DNA from: Wohlfahrtiimonas larvae_A
Lineage (GTDB): Bacteria; Pseudomonadota; Gammaproteobacteria; Cardiobacteriales; Wohlfahrtiimonadaceae
Reading direction: 5' to 3'
NCBI GenBank assembly: GCA_040394195.1
Contig: JBEBSR010000046.1
Span: 1-22,313 of the forward strand
Length of the DNA stretch: 22,313 nucleotides
Shown here: positions 1 through 7,775 of the stretch, one piece after another
Numbering within the stretch: position 1 is the first letter of the stretch
Layout: each line of letters starts with the position of its first letter
Program-made: the position numbers and the translations under genes
Notes under the pieces: generated by a model
What the model was told of the DNA's origin: nothing
The model's database searches: none
What the model saw: the letters and a program-made list of their open reading frames with translations, nothing else

Positions 1-138
1 TTCCTCATCCACAACATAAATTCGACGTTGGAAGCCTTCATAGTAGGTCAAAGTCTTTTCTACGTACTCTGTTGTACCTTGAGGTAAATCGGAAAGTTCC
101 ATGTTCGGTGGAATTTTGTAGTCTACATTGTTATCCAT
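1..138 (-). CDS. N-terminal part of an unknown protein
   Basis: This open frame runs off the left edge of the window, so only the first 46 residues are visible, beginning MDNNVDYKIPPNMELSDLPQ and ending in ...YVVDEE. The start is supported by an AAGGAA ribosome binding site (positions 150-145 on the minus strand) seven bases before the ATG. The segment is acidic and hydrophilic, has no signal peptide or membrane segment, and matches no family I recognise. It lies downstream of tsaC on the same strand, but a candidate promoter in the 105-base gap suggests it can be transcribed separately. Its function is unknown. Confidence 0.6.
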   Translation of the reverse strand, partial: MDNNVDYKIPPNMELSDLPQGTTEYVEKTLTYYEGFQRRIYVVDEE

Positions 139-171
139 AGATGATTCCTTATATACACAAATTATTTAATT

Positions 172-200
172 ATATTATGACGTACATACCACAATCACAA
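172..200 (-). promoter_or_regulatory. Candidate sigma-70 promoter for the gene at the left edge
   Basis: On the minus strand, TTGTGA (200-195) and TAATAT (177-172) are separated by exactly 17 bases and lie about 35 bases before the start codon at 138. Both boxes are imperfect, and AT-rich intergenic DNA yields such matches easily, so this is a tentative call. Confidence 0.35.
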
Positions 201-243
201 ACGTTAAAAGGTATTTATTTTCTCTATTTGATTCCTATCAATA

Positions 244-804
244 CTAAGCTCTATAAACCTTCCCTGTAACGATATGCTGGATCTTTGTTGCTTGTGGAAT
301 CCCACCTAATCTACCTGCAACAACACCAACCACTTCGGAATCAAAAAATCTTAAAGCATCCTCTTCTAACATTATAGCAGGTTCTCCCTGAATGTTAGCA
401 CTCGTTGAAATTAAAGGCGCACCAAAACCTTCGCACAATGCTTTTGCCACAGGATGTGTTGTCAATCTTACCGCTAAATCAGGTGAATCGCCAGATAAAA
501 TATCAGGGCAACGATCAGTCCTTGGCAACAACCAAGTATGATGAAAGCCAAAATCCATCGTTTGCATCTTAGCTTTCTGGTCTTCTGTCAATGGTATGAT
601 CCAGTCGCTCAGTCGCTCCAAAGAATCTGCCAACACAATTAATCCTTTACTAAAAGGACGTCCTTTTATTGTACAAATTTTTTCCGCTAATTCAACATTT
701 CGTGCATCTGCACCAATGCCATACACACCTTCTGTAGGATAAAGGATTAGCTCTTGACGAGCTAATGCCTCAATCCCTTCTTCTACTGTTAATAACTTAT
801 TCAT
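244..804 (-). CDS. tsaC: Threonylcarbamoyl-AMP synthase TsaC (YrdC/Sua5 family)
   Basis: TsaC makes threonylcarbamoyl-AMP from threonine, bicarbonate and ATP in the cytoplasm, the first step of the t6A37 modification of ANN-decoding tRNAs. The protein is about 186 residues, the short single-domain TsaC form rather than the longer Sua5. The YrdC signature is clear: LYPTEGVYGIGADA near the N-terminus, KGRPFSKGLIVL about 30 residues later, AVRLTTHP in the middle and the nucleotide-site motif PLISTSANIQGEPA. The frame is open from a TTG at 810, but I prefer the ATG at 804, which gives MNKLLTVEEG. There is no clear ribosome binding site. The pitA stop codon ends at 811, so translation is probably coupled to pitA. 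E. coli does not pair these two genes, so the neighbourhood is not functionally telling. Confidence 0.93.
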   Translation of the reverse strand: MNKLLTVEEGIEALARQELILYPTEGVYGIGADARNVELAEKICTIKGRPFSKGLIVLADSLERLSDWIIPLTEDQKAKMQTMDFGFHHTWLLPRTDRCPDILSGDSPDLAVRLTTHPVAKALCEGFGAPLISTSANIQGEPAIMLEEDALRFFDSEVVGVVAGRLGGIPQATKIQHIVTGKVYRA

Positions 805-810
805 GACCAA

Positions 811-2280
811 CTAATTAATAAATATAAGGTTACCGATATAATACAAACTGAATGATAAGCCAATAGATACTGGCAATGTTAAAACCCAAGCCATCAAAAT
901 TGTACGAATGGTTGAGCCTTGCAAGCCAGATTTATTTGCAACCATTGTTCCTGCAACCGCACTCGATAAAATATGCGTTGTTGAAACAGGCAAACCCAAG
1001 TAGCTTGCTGAAGCAATTGAAACGCCTGCTGTAATCTGAGCACTCATGCCTTGAGCATAAGTCATCTCTTTCTTACCAATTTTACCACCAACTGTTTCTA
1101 CAACTCTTCTCCAGCCAATCATCGTGCCGCAACCTAATGCTAAAGCTACAGCAAAAATCACCCAAATTGGTGCATATTGAGTTGTCTTCGTTAAGTTTTT
1201 AGAAATGCTCTTGTAAGTTTTACGATCAGCATCTGATAAATCTTCTGCCTTTTCTAACTTCTTAGTTACATTGCCTAAACACAAAACTTCGTTGCGCACT
1301 GACCAACGCTGATCTGTTGTTAATTGATCATAGCTTGTAATGCCATCCAATAAACCTACTAACTTCTGTGCATGTGCGACCATTTCAGATGGCTCACAGC
1401 TGAAAAGCGTTTTTTCTACTTTCTCAGGCCTTGGAAATAATTTTTCCATCACATCTTTATTTTTATCATAAGAAGTGATGATCAATTCTGCTGCAATTTT
1501 TGTTTGCTGAATGTCATAAACATCCGATTTCATATTCACAACAAATTGTGCTGGCACAATACTGAATAACACCAGCATCACTAAACCTATGCCCTTTTGA
1601 CCATCATTTTGACCATGTGCAAAACTCATACCCATTGCGGAACATACCAAACAGAAACGTGGCCAGAATGGCGGGCGTTTTTTCTTTTCAATATTATGAC
1701 GAATATGAGGGGTTTTATGAATGTTACTTTTAGGTTTCCATTTCAATAATAGCAATAGGAATAAACCTGCAACACCTGCACCAATCAATGGTGAAAATAG
1801 CAATGAGAAGAACACATCATAAGCTTTAGCCCAGTTTACACCTTCCACTAATGAGCCATGTTCAATCAATGCATTTGCCAAACCAACGCCTAAAATTGAT
1901 CCGATCAAAGTATGAGAACTCGAAGCGGGAATACCAAAATACCAAGTACCTAAGTTCCAAATCAATGCTGCAACCAATAACGAGAAGATCATGATCAATC
2001 CCTTCGTTGAGTTTGCTGTTGCCAATAACTCCATAGGTAACAAATTTACAATTGCATATGCAACTGCTAAACCGCCCAATGCAACACCTAAAAAGTTAAA
2101 TATGCCAGATAAAAAAACCGCCATGCCAGGCTTCATTGATTTGGTAAAAATCACTGTCGCTACAGCATTGGCGGTATCATGGAATCCATTTACAAATTCA
2201 AAAGCTAGAACAAGCCCGACAGAACCAATCAAAATTAAAATGACGTGCCAATCAAGCCCAGAAAAAAATTCAGCCAACAT
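811..2280 (-). CDS. pitA: Low-affinity inorganic phosphate transporter, PiT family
   Basis: PitA is an inner-membrane symporter that imports phosphate, as neutral metal-phosphate, with protons. The 489-residue protein aligns by eye with E. coli PitA from its first residues (MLAEFFSGLDWH) to the end. Both PiT signature repeats are present: GFHDTANAVATVI near residue 32 and FAHGQNDGQKGIG in the second half. Other conserved blocks are NLGTWYFGIPASSSHTLIG and the C-terminal GLPVSTTHILSS. A long hydrophilic central loop (about residues 250-360) separates two groups of membrane helices, as in the family. The start codon follows directly on the T-tract of the gor terminator. A purine-rich GAAAGAG in the 3' arm of that hairpin is the only candidate ribosome binding site. 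tsaC begins immediately downstream and is probably co-transcribed. Confidence 0.95.
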   Translation of the reverse strand: MLAEFFSGLDWHVILILIGSVGLVLAFEFVNGFHDTANAVATVIFTKSMKPGMAVFLSGIFNFLGVALGGLAVAYAIVNLLPMELLATANSTKGLIMIFSLLVAALIWNLGTWYFGIPASSSHTLIGSILGVGLANALIEHGSLVEGVNWAKAYDVFFSLLFSPLIGAGVAGLFLLLLLKWKPKSNIHKTPHIRHNIEKKKRPPFWPRFCLVCSAMGMSFAHGQNDGQKGIGLVMLVLFSIVPAQFVVNMKSDVYDIQQTKIAAELIITSYDKNKDVMEKLFPRPEKVEKTLFSCEPSEMVAHAQKLVGLLDGITSYDQLTTDQRWSVRNEVLCLGNVTKKLEKAEDLSDADRKTYKSISKNLTKTTQYAPIWVIFAVALALGCGTMIGWRRVVETVGGKIGKKEMTYAQGMSAQITAGVSIASASYLGLPVSTTHILSSAVAGTMVANKSGLQGSTIRTILMAWVLTLPVSIGLSFSLYYIGNLIFIN

Positions 2281-2310
2281 AAAAAAAGCTCTTTCTAATG
2301 ACGAAAGAGC
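2281..2310 (-). terminator. Rho-independent terminator after gor, abutting the pitA start codon
   Basis: On the minus strand a perfect 8-bp stem (GCTCTTTC at 2310-2303 with GAAAGAGC at 2295-2288) and a 7-base loop are followed by seven Ts (2287-2281). The next base is the A of the pitA ATG. It closes the rpoH-dolP-gor unit. The 3' arm also contains the only purine-rich stretch suitably placed to serve as the pitA ribosome binding site. Confidence 0.85.
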
Positions 2311-2338
2311 CTATTGTAATACAAAATGCTAACGATGT

Positions 2339-3670
2339 TTAGCGCATTGTTACCAATTCTTCTGCTGAAGTTGGATGCAACGCAACTGTGTCATCAAAAT
2401 CTTGCTTCGTTGCGCCCATGCGAACTGCAACTGCAAAGCCTTGCAACATTTCATCCACTTGTGGGCCAATCATATGAACACCCACAACTTTTTGTTCATC
2501 ACCCACAACAACTAATTTCATTGCTGTTTTTACAGGATGTGGTGTAAAGCTTGAATACATCGAAGTAAATGATGTTGTATAACATTTTACTTTTTCATAT
2601 TGAGCTTCAGCTTCAGCTTCTGTTAAACCAACAGTACCGATTGGTGGATGGGAAAATACGATGCTTGCAATGTTTTCATAAGGCAAATAACGACCTTCTT
2701 TACCACCATATAAACGATCTGCTAAACGACGCGCTGCCGCAATAGCAACTGGCGTTAATGGGAATTCACCAATAATATCACCCAATGCAAAAACACCTTT
2801 TACATTAGTTTCTTGATATTGATCAACTGGGATCACACCATCTGCTTCTACTTTAATAGAAGTATTTTCCAAACCAATGTTATCCGTATTCAAATCACGG
2901 CCAATCGCCCAAATCACCTGTTCAACTTCTGTACGGCCATGATTAGAAACAACTACAAAACCATTGGCTGTTTTTTCGATTGCTTCAATTGTGGAATTTG
3001 TATGGAAAGCTAGGTTTTTTTCTAACTCTAATTTCAATTCATCCGTCACAAAGTGATCGAATGTTCTCAATACATTTTCTTTGCGGCAGAATAAATGTGA
3101 TTCAGTGCCCAAACCTTGCATCAACTGTGCAATTTCTACAGCAATGTAACCTGCACCAATCACAGCAACACTTTTTGGTTGTGCTTCTAAGGCAAAGAAA
3201 TCATCTGATGTGATACCAAATTCAGCACCTTTGACATCTGTTGGAATTTTTGGACGACCACCAGTTGAGATTACGATGTGATTAGCAGTATAACGCTCAC
3301 CATTCACTTCGATTGTATGATCATCAATGAACTTTGCAGCACCTTCAATATAATCGATGCCTAAAGATTCAATGTAACCACCGTACCAATTTGTAATACC
3401 ACCAATATAGCCATCACGTTTCTCTTTCAATGTTGCCCAAGAGAAATTTTTCAATTCAACATCAAAACCATAACCTGATGCATTGCGAATTGTGTCCGCA
3501 ACATGAGATGCGTTCCACATGATTTTTTTTGGTACACAACCAACATTCACACATGTGCCGCCAACCATGCCTTTTTCAATCACTAAACATTTTGCGCCAT
3601 AGCTCACAGCACGCTCTACAACGGAAATTCCTCCTGAACCTGCGCCAAGAGCAATTACATCATATTTCAT
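2339..3670 (-). CDS. gor: Glutathione-disulfide reductase
   Basis: Gor is a cytoplasmic FAD flavoenzyme that reduces glutathione disulfide with NADPH. In this 443-residue protein the order is typical of the family: FAD-binding ALGAGSGGISVVERA (residues 7-21), the redox-active disulfide in GGTCVNVGCVPKK (Cys40 and Cys45), the NADPH-site VIGAGYIAVEIAQLMQGLG with two following arginines (CRKENVLR) that match the NADPH-specificity arginines of E. coli Gor, the second FAD motif VFALGDIIGEFPLTPVA, and the C-terminal HPTSAEE carrying the catalytic His. Overall it tracks E. coli Gor closely, so dihydrolipoamide or trypanothione reductase are unlikely. It overlaps dolP by one base in a TAATG junction, which implies coupled translation in a rpoH-dolP-gor operon. 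Confidence 0.96.
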   Translation of the reverse strand: MKYDVIALGAGSGGISVVERAVSYGAKCLVIEKGMVGGTCVNVGCVPKKIMWNASHVADTIRNASGYGFDVELKNFSWATLKEKRDGYIGGITNWYGGYIESLGIDYIEGAAKFIDDHTIEVNGERYTANHIVISTGGRPKIPTDVKGAEFGITSDDFFALEAQPKSVAVIGAGYIAVEIAQLMQGLGTESHLFCRKENVLRTFDHFVTDELKLELEKNLAFHTNSTIEAIEKTANGFVVVSNHGRTEVEQVIWAIGRDLNTDNIGLENTSIKVEADGVIPVDQYQETNVKGVFALGDIIGEFPLTPVAIAAARRLADRLYGGKEGRYLPYENIASIVFSHPPIGTVGLTEAEAEAQYEKVKCYTTSFTSMYSSFTPHPVKTAMKLVVVGDEQKVVGVHMIGPQVDEMLQGFAVAVRMGATKQDFDDTVALHPTSAEELVTMR

Positions 3671-4275
3671 TACTTATCCTTTTTCTCTGGGTAATATGTT
3701 TGGAATAATGGCACAACTTCAACGACACCAGAAACACCACGCGCACGATCAATCACTGGTTGCATTTCGGATGGTTTTAGTAATCCCATTAAATAAACAA
3801 TGCCTCGCTCAGTCACAACCTTAACATTGCCCGCATAAAAATCAGGCGCAATATTAATCAAAGCAATTTCACTTTTTACTTTGGTTGTTATGAAAGTATC
3901 TTGTGAACGCTCACTGAATGATGATGTTGGCGCTATAACCAATTCATTGTAAACATTCGTTACACCTGGAATTTTTTTAACTTCATCTTCTAAAGTTAAA
4001 CCTACTTCGCGATTGTGTACTTCACCAGCCAACAATACAACGTGATTGTAGCTAACTTTATTAATATGATTTTTTGAACCGTAAGGTAGATCACTCACAG
4101 CTTTATCTACTTTCAATTCAATTTCTTGGTCTTCAAGCATCACAGCATTTGATCGACGATCCGCCATAATAACACCTGTCGTGCCAACAGCACCAAATAC
4201 CAATAATGGCGCACAGCCAGATAGGGGCAAAATTAATGCCCCTAGTAAAATTGCTAATAATTTTTTAGATTTCAT
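3670..4275 (-). CDS. dolP: BON-domain outer-membrane lipoprotein, DolP (YraP) type
   Basis: DolP is an outer-membrane lipoprotein facing the periplasm. In E. coli it has two BON domains, binds anionic phospholipid at the division site and supports envelope integrity. This 201-residue protein starts with a lipoprotein signal (hydrophobic stretch from residue 6, lipobox LSGC with Cys21 followed by Ala, so outer-membrane sorting is expected). Two BON domains follow: roughly residues 50-115 (ending in KKIPGVTNVYNEL) and 125-190 (FITTKVKSEIALI through YLMGLLKPSEMQPVIDRARGVSGVVEVV). The length and TITTKV/YLMGL-type motifs match YraP. It sits 14 bases after rpoH with GGATCG ahead of the ATG and overlaps gor by one base. 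In E. coli dolP belongs to the sigma-E regulon; here it appears to be co-transcribed with the heat-shock sigma factor. Confidence 0.92.
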   Translation of the reverse strand: MKSKKLLAILLGALILPLSGCAPLLVFGAVGTTGVIMADRRSNAVMLEDQEIELKVDKAVSDLPYGSKNHINKVSYNHVVLLAGEVHNREVGLTLEDEVKKIPGVTNVYNELVIAPTSSFSERSQDTFITTKVKSEIALINIAPDFYAGNVKVVTERGIVYLMGLLKPSEMQPVIDRARGVSGVVEVVPLFQTYYPEKKDK

Positions 4276-4289
4276 AACGATCCAATTGA

Positions 4290-5156
4290 TTATTCAATCA
4301 AGAATTTTTTCAATTTCGTCATTGCTTGCGCTTCAATCTGACGAATACGTTCTGCTGACACGCCATATTCAGCAGCCAATTCATGCAATGTTGGTTTTTT
4401 ACTGTCATCTGTTTCCATCCAACGACGCTGAACAATATCACGACTACGATCATCCAAGCTCGCCATAGCATTTGCTAAAGCTTCTAAGCTTTTTTGTTCT
4501 GTATCGTCTTGCTCAACTTGTACTGATGGATCCATATTTTCATCTGCCAACCATTCTGATGGTGAATAATGCTCATTGTCTTCATCACTTGTGGATAAAT
4601 CAAATGAAACATCATTAGAAAATAAGCGTGATTCCATTCTTTTGACTTCATCAACACTTACATTTAAATCCGCTGCAATATTTTCAGCTTCATTTTCATT
4701 CAACCAACCTAAAGATTCTTTAGATGAACGCAAGTTAAAAAATAATTTACGTTGTGCTTTGGTTGTTGCCACTTTAACAATTCGCCAGTTACGGATTACA
4801 AAGTCATGAATTTCAGACTTGATCCAATGAACAGCGAACGAAATTAGACGAACGTTGAAACTTGGATCAAAGCGTTTCACTGCTTTCATCAAACCAACAT
4901 TACCTTCTTGTACTAAATCAACCAATGGCAAACCATAACCAGTAAAACCTTTGGCAATATGAACAACAAATTTTAAATGTGCTAAAACTAATAATTGCGC
5001 CGCTTGAATATCATTTTTTTCGATTAAACGTGTAGCAAGCTCTTTCTCTTCTTCTGCACTTAAAGTTGGAATATCTGCGATTGCAGAAGCATATGCACTG
5101 AAGTCATCACTGACAGCAGGCAATGAATTAGCTCTTAAAACTAAAGATTTATTCAT
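4290..5156 (-). CDS. rpoH: RNA polymerase heat-shock sigma factor RpoH (sigma-32)
   Basis: RpoH directs core RNA polymerase to heat-shock promoters. The 288-residue protein shows the sigma-70 family regions in order: region 2 (LVLAHLKFVVHIAKGFTGYG, then VDLVQEGNVGLMKAVKRFDP near residues 79-98), region 2.4 near SFAVHWIKSEIHDFVIRNW, the RpoH-specific box QRKLFFNLR at residues 135-143, and a region 4.2 helix-turn-helix (LHELAAEYGVSAERIRQIEAQAM) at the C-terminus. The RpoH box separates it from RpoD and RpoS. The start has a GGGAGG ribosome binding site (5166-5161) four bases before the ATG. In E. coli rpoH follows ftsYEX; here it heads a group with dolP and gor and is divergent from maeB. Confidence 0.96.
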   Translation of the reverse strand: MNKSLVLRANSLPAVSDDFSAYASAIADIPTLSAEEEKELATRLIEKNDIQAAQLLVLAHLKFVVHIAKGFTGYGLPLVDLVQEGNVGLMKAVKRFDPSFNVRLISFAVHWIKSEIHDFVIRNWRIVKVATTKAQRKLFFNLRSSKESLGWLNENEAENIAADLNVSVDEVKRMESRLFSNDVSFDLSTSDEDNEHYSPSEWLADENMDPSVQVEQDDTEQKSLEALANAMASLDDRSRDIVQRRWMETDDSKKPTLHELAAEYGVSAERIRQIEAQAMTKLKKFLIE

Positions 5157-5183
5157 TGAACCTCCCTTAAAATTTGACAGATT

Positions 5184-5192
5184 ATTATATCA
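5184..5192 (-). promoter_or_regulatory. Extended -10 promoter element for rpoH
   Basis: TGATATAAT on the minus strand is a perfect -10 hexamer with an extended TGn motif, 28 bases upstream of the rpoH start codon. No convincing -35 box lies 16-18 bases further upstream, which fits an extended -10 promoter. The rest of the 197-base rpoH-maeB gap is AT-rich; I could not pick a maeB promoter with confidence. Confidence 0.5.
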
Positions 5193-5353
5193 TAAATCTA
5201 TGATGACATAGTCACTTCTTGTCTTCTATTATCTTTTTACTATGATTACCATAAGTATAGTCAATAATTACATTTTTTGATAACATCAAGCCCTGAAAAT
5301 TCTGCGCACACTGCGTAAATTTTACACAATCAAACAATGGTTTTGGAGGAATT

Positions 5354-7669
5354 ATGACCAACGATAAGGTTAAGAAAGAAGCAGAGTTTAGAAAAGCGGC
5401 ATTGGATTATCATCGCTTCCCGAAACCCGGCAAGGTTGAAGTCATCCCTAGTAAACCTGTGAGCGATCAGCGCGATCTTGCACTCGCATATTCTCCTGGC
5501 GTTGCTTATCCTTGTGAAGAAATTAAAGCCAATCCTTTAGCAGCGTTAGATTACACAGCAAAAGGTAACTTAGTTGCAGTGATCTCAAATGGCACTGCTG
5601 TATTAGGTTTAGGCAATATTGGCGCTTTAGCAGGCAAACCTGTGATGGAAGGCAAAGGCGTTCTATTCAAAAAATTTGCAGGTATTGACGTATTTGACAT
5701 CGAAGTGGATGAACAAGATCCAAAAAGATTCATTGAAGCAGTTGCTGCATTAGAACCAACTTTTGGTGGCATTAACTTAGAAGATATCAAAGCACCAGAA
5801 TGTTTTGAAATCGAAGCTGAATTGAAAAAGCGCATGAAAATTCCTGTATTCCATGATGATCAACATGGTACAGCGATCATCGTTGCAGCGGGTATCATGA
5901 ATGCATTGAAACTTGTGAATAAATCTATTGAAGATGTTCGTTTAGTAACAAGTGGCGCGGGTGCAGCTGCATTAGCATGTTTAAACATGTTAGTGACAAT
6001 GGGTTTAAAAAAAGAAAACATCTTAGTTTCAGACATTGATGGCATCATCAACACTCGTCGCCCTGAAGAAACTTTGAACAAATACAACAAAGAATATCAA
6101 CGCGAAACGCCACATAATACATTGGCTGAAGCAATTGCAGGTGCTGATATTTTCTTAGGATTATCTGCACCACGTCTTTTGAATCAAGATATGATCAAAT
6201 CAATGGCAGAAAATCCAATCATCTTTGCATTGGCAAATCCTGAACCAGAAACTCGCCCTGAAATCGTTCATGAAGTTCGCTCTGATGCGATTGTTGCAAC
6301 AGGTCGTTCAGATTATCCAAACCAAATCAATAATGTATTGTGTTTCCCATTCTTATTCCGTGGTGCATTGGATTGTGGTGCAACTGAAATCAATGAAGAG
6401 ATGAAAGTTGCATGTGTGAATGCAATTGCAAAATTAGCACAACAAAGTGCGAGCATTAATGTTGGTAGCCGTAAGAGCCAAACAGCTCGCTTTGGTCGTG
6501 ACAGCATCATTCCTAAGCCATTTGATTCTCGTTTAATCATTGAATTGCCAATCGCTGTAGCAAAAGCTGCAATGGAAACAGGTGTAGCAACTCGCCCAAT
6601 CGAAGATTTAGCAGCTTATCGTGAAGAATTAACAGCTTTAGTTTACCGTTCATCTATGATCATGAAGCCTTTATTTGATGAAGCTAAACACAACTATCGC
6701 ACGATTGCATACGTCGAAGGTGAAGATGAACGTGTATTGCGTGCTGCTGAAATCATTCACAATGAACAAATTGCAAATCCTGTGTTAATTGGTCGCGCAG
6801 ATGTAATTCAAGCTAAATTGGCAGAATTATCCATCAGCTTGCCAACAAAAGTATTGCAGCCTGAAGAAGAGATTTCTCGTACTGAACGTGAGTTTGTTCA
6901 GATCATCGATTATCGTACACCACCACATTTAGATGCTTGCCATAAAGGCTATTATGCAAAAATGGGTCGCAAAGGCTTAACATCTGATTGGGCGTATCAT
7001 CGCTTACAAATGCGTCCGAATGTTTTGGCTGGCATGTTATTGGATCAAGGTTTCATCGATGGTATCGTTGCTGGTACTTTAGGCCAATACAAAAACCATT
7101 TAGAACACATTACAGATACAGTTGGTTTGAAAGATTCACACAATAAACCATCTGCTGTCAGTATTTTATTAGCTCAAGATGGCCCATTATTCTTCACAGA
7201 TACTCACGTGAATGAAAATCCAAGCGCTGAACAATTGGCTGACATTACGCTTGCAGGCGCTAAAATTGTTGAACGTTTTGGCTTAAAACCTAATGTTGCA
7301 TTGGTTTCTCACTCTAATTTTGGCTCATTTGACACTGAATATTCTCTCAAAATGAGAAAAACATTAGAAGTTTTAAAAGAGAAAGCCCCAACCTTGTCTG
7401 TGGATGGTGAAATGCAACCTGAATTGGCATTATTCAAACAATATCGTGATGAATATTTACCAACGAATAAGCTATCAGACAATGCAAATTTATTGGTATT
7501 CAGCAATATTGACTCTGCAAACGTTTCTTATAACCTTGCAAAATCAATCACAGGCAGCGTTGTTGTTGCACCAATCTTAACGGGCTTTGCAAAACCTGTT
7601 CAGATTTTGACAAACATTGCGACAGTGCGCCGTGTTGTGAATATCACAGCAATCTGTGCCACTGAATAA
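5354..7669 (+). CDS. maeB: NADP-dependent malic enzyme with C-terminal phosphotransacetylase-like domain
   Basis: MaeB decarboxylates malate to pyruvate with reduction of NADP, feeding gluconeogenesis and NADPH supply. The 771-residue length is that of the large hybrid enzymes (E. coli MaeB is about 760). The malic domain fills roughly residues 1-430: LALAYSPGVAYPC with the catalytic Tyr46, the KPVMEGKGVLFKKFAGIDVF segment near residue 95, metal-site motifs LEDIKAPECFEIE and FHDDQHGTAIIVAAG, and a Rossmann stretch VTSGAGAAALACLNML. A phosphotransacetylase-like domain follows (LIGRADVIQAKL; LAQDGPLFFTDTHVNENPSA). In characterised members this domain is thought to bind acetyl-CoA for regulation rather than to catalyse acetyl transfer. 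A strong GGAGGA site (5345-5350) precedes the ATG. The gene stands alone. Confidence 0.96.
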   Translation: MTNDKVKKEAEFRKAALDYHRFPKPGKVEVIPSKPVSDQRDLALAYSPGVAYPCEEIKANPLAALDYTAKGNLVAVISNGTAVLGLGNIGALAGKPVMEGKGVLFKKFAGIDVFDIEVDEQDPKRFIEAVAALEPTFGGINLEDIKAPECFEIEAELKKRMKIPVFHDDQHGTAIIVAAGIMNALKLVNKSIEDVRLVTSGAGAAALACLNMLVTMGLKKENILVSDIDGIINTRRPEETLNKYNKEYQRETPHNTLAEAIAGADIFLGLSAPRLLNQDMIKSMAENPIIFALANPEPETRPEIVHEVRSDAIVATGRSDYPNQINNVLCFPFLFRGALDCGATEINEEMKVACVNAIAKLAQQSASINVGSRKSQTARFGRDSIIPKPFDSRLIIELPIAVAKAAMETGVATRPIEDLAAYREELTALVYRSSMIMKPLFDEAKHNYRTIAYVEGEDERVLRAAEIIHNEQIANPVLIGRADVIQAKLAELSISLPTKVLQPEEEISRTEREFVQIIDYRTPPHLDACHKGYYAKMGRKGLTSDWAYHRLQMRPNVLAGMLLDQGFIDGIVAGTLGQYKNHLEHITDTVGLKDSHNKPSAVSILLAQDGPLFFTDTHVNENPSAEQLADITLAGAKIVERFGLKPNVALVSHSNFGSFDTEYSLKMRKTLEVLKEKAPTLSVDGEMQPELALFKQYRDEYLPTNKLSDNANLLVFSNIDSANVSYNLAKSITGSVVVAPILTGFAKPVQILTNIATVRRVVNITAICATE

Positions 7670-7686
7670 TATTTAGCAATAAATCC

Positions 7687-7745
7687 ACAAGTTCGCAAAA
7701 TTATCCTTTACAATATCCTGTAAAGCCGTTATTTTGCGAACTTGT
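7687..7745. repeat. Nested perfect inverted repeat between maeB and the nlpD-like gene
   Basis: The outer arms (7687-7701 and 7731-7745) are perfect 15-bp inverted copies containing GTTCGCAAAAT. Nested inside is a second 7-bp pair (CTTTACA at 7706-7712 with TGTAAAG at 7719-7725). Neither strand continues into a T-tract, so it is not a standard Rho-independent terminator. It could form a long RNA hairpin at the 3' end of the maeB transcript or a DNA cruciform, or be one copy of a dispersed palindromic repeat. I cannot tell which from one copy. Confidence 0.8.
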
Positions 7746-7775
7746 CTCACATTTAGGATCGATAATAAATATACT

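Noticed and set aside
1991..2332. Plus-strand open frame over pitA
   Set aside because: It is antisense to the strongly conserved N-terminal half of PitA and crosses the terminator.
7687..7745. Integron attC site
   Set aside because: The arms lack the required core sites (RYYYAAC and GTTRRRY), and no integrase or cassette structure is present.
7734..7775. TTG-started extension of the nlpD-like gene
   Set aside because: It begins inside the inverted repeat and would push the lipoprotein signal away from the N-terminus.
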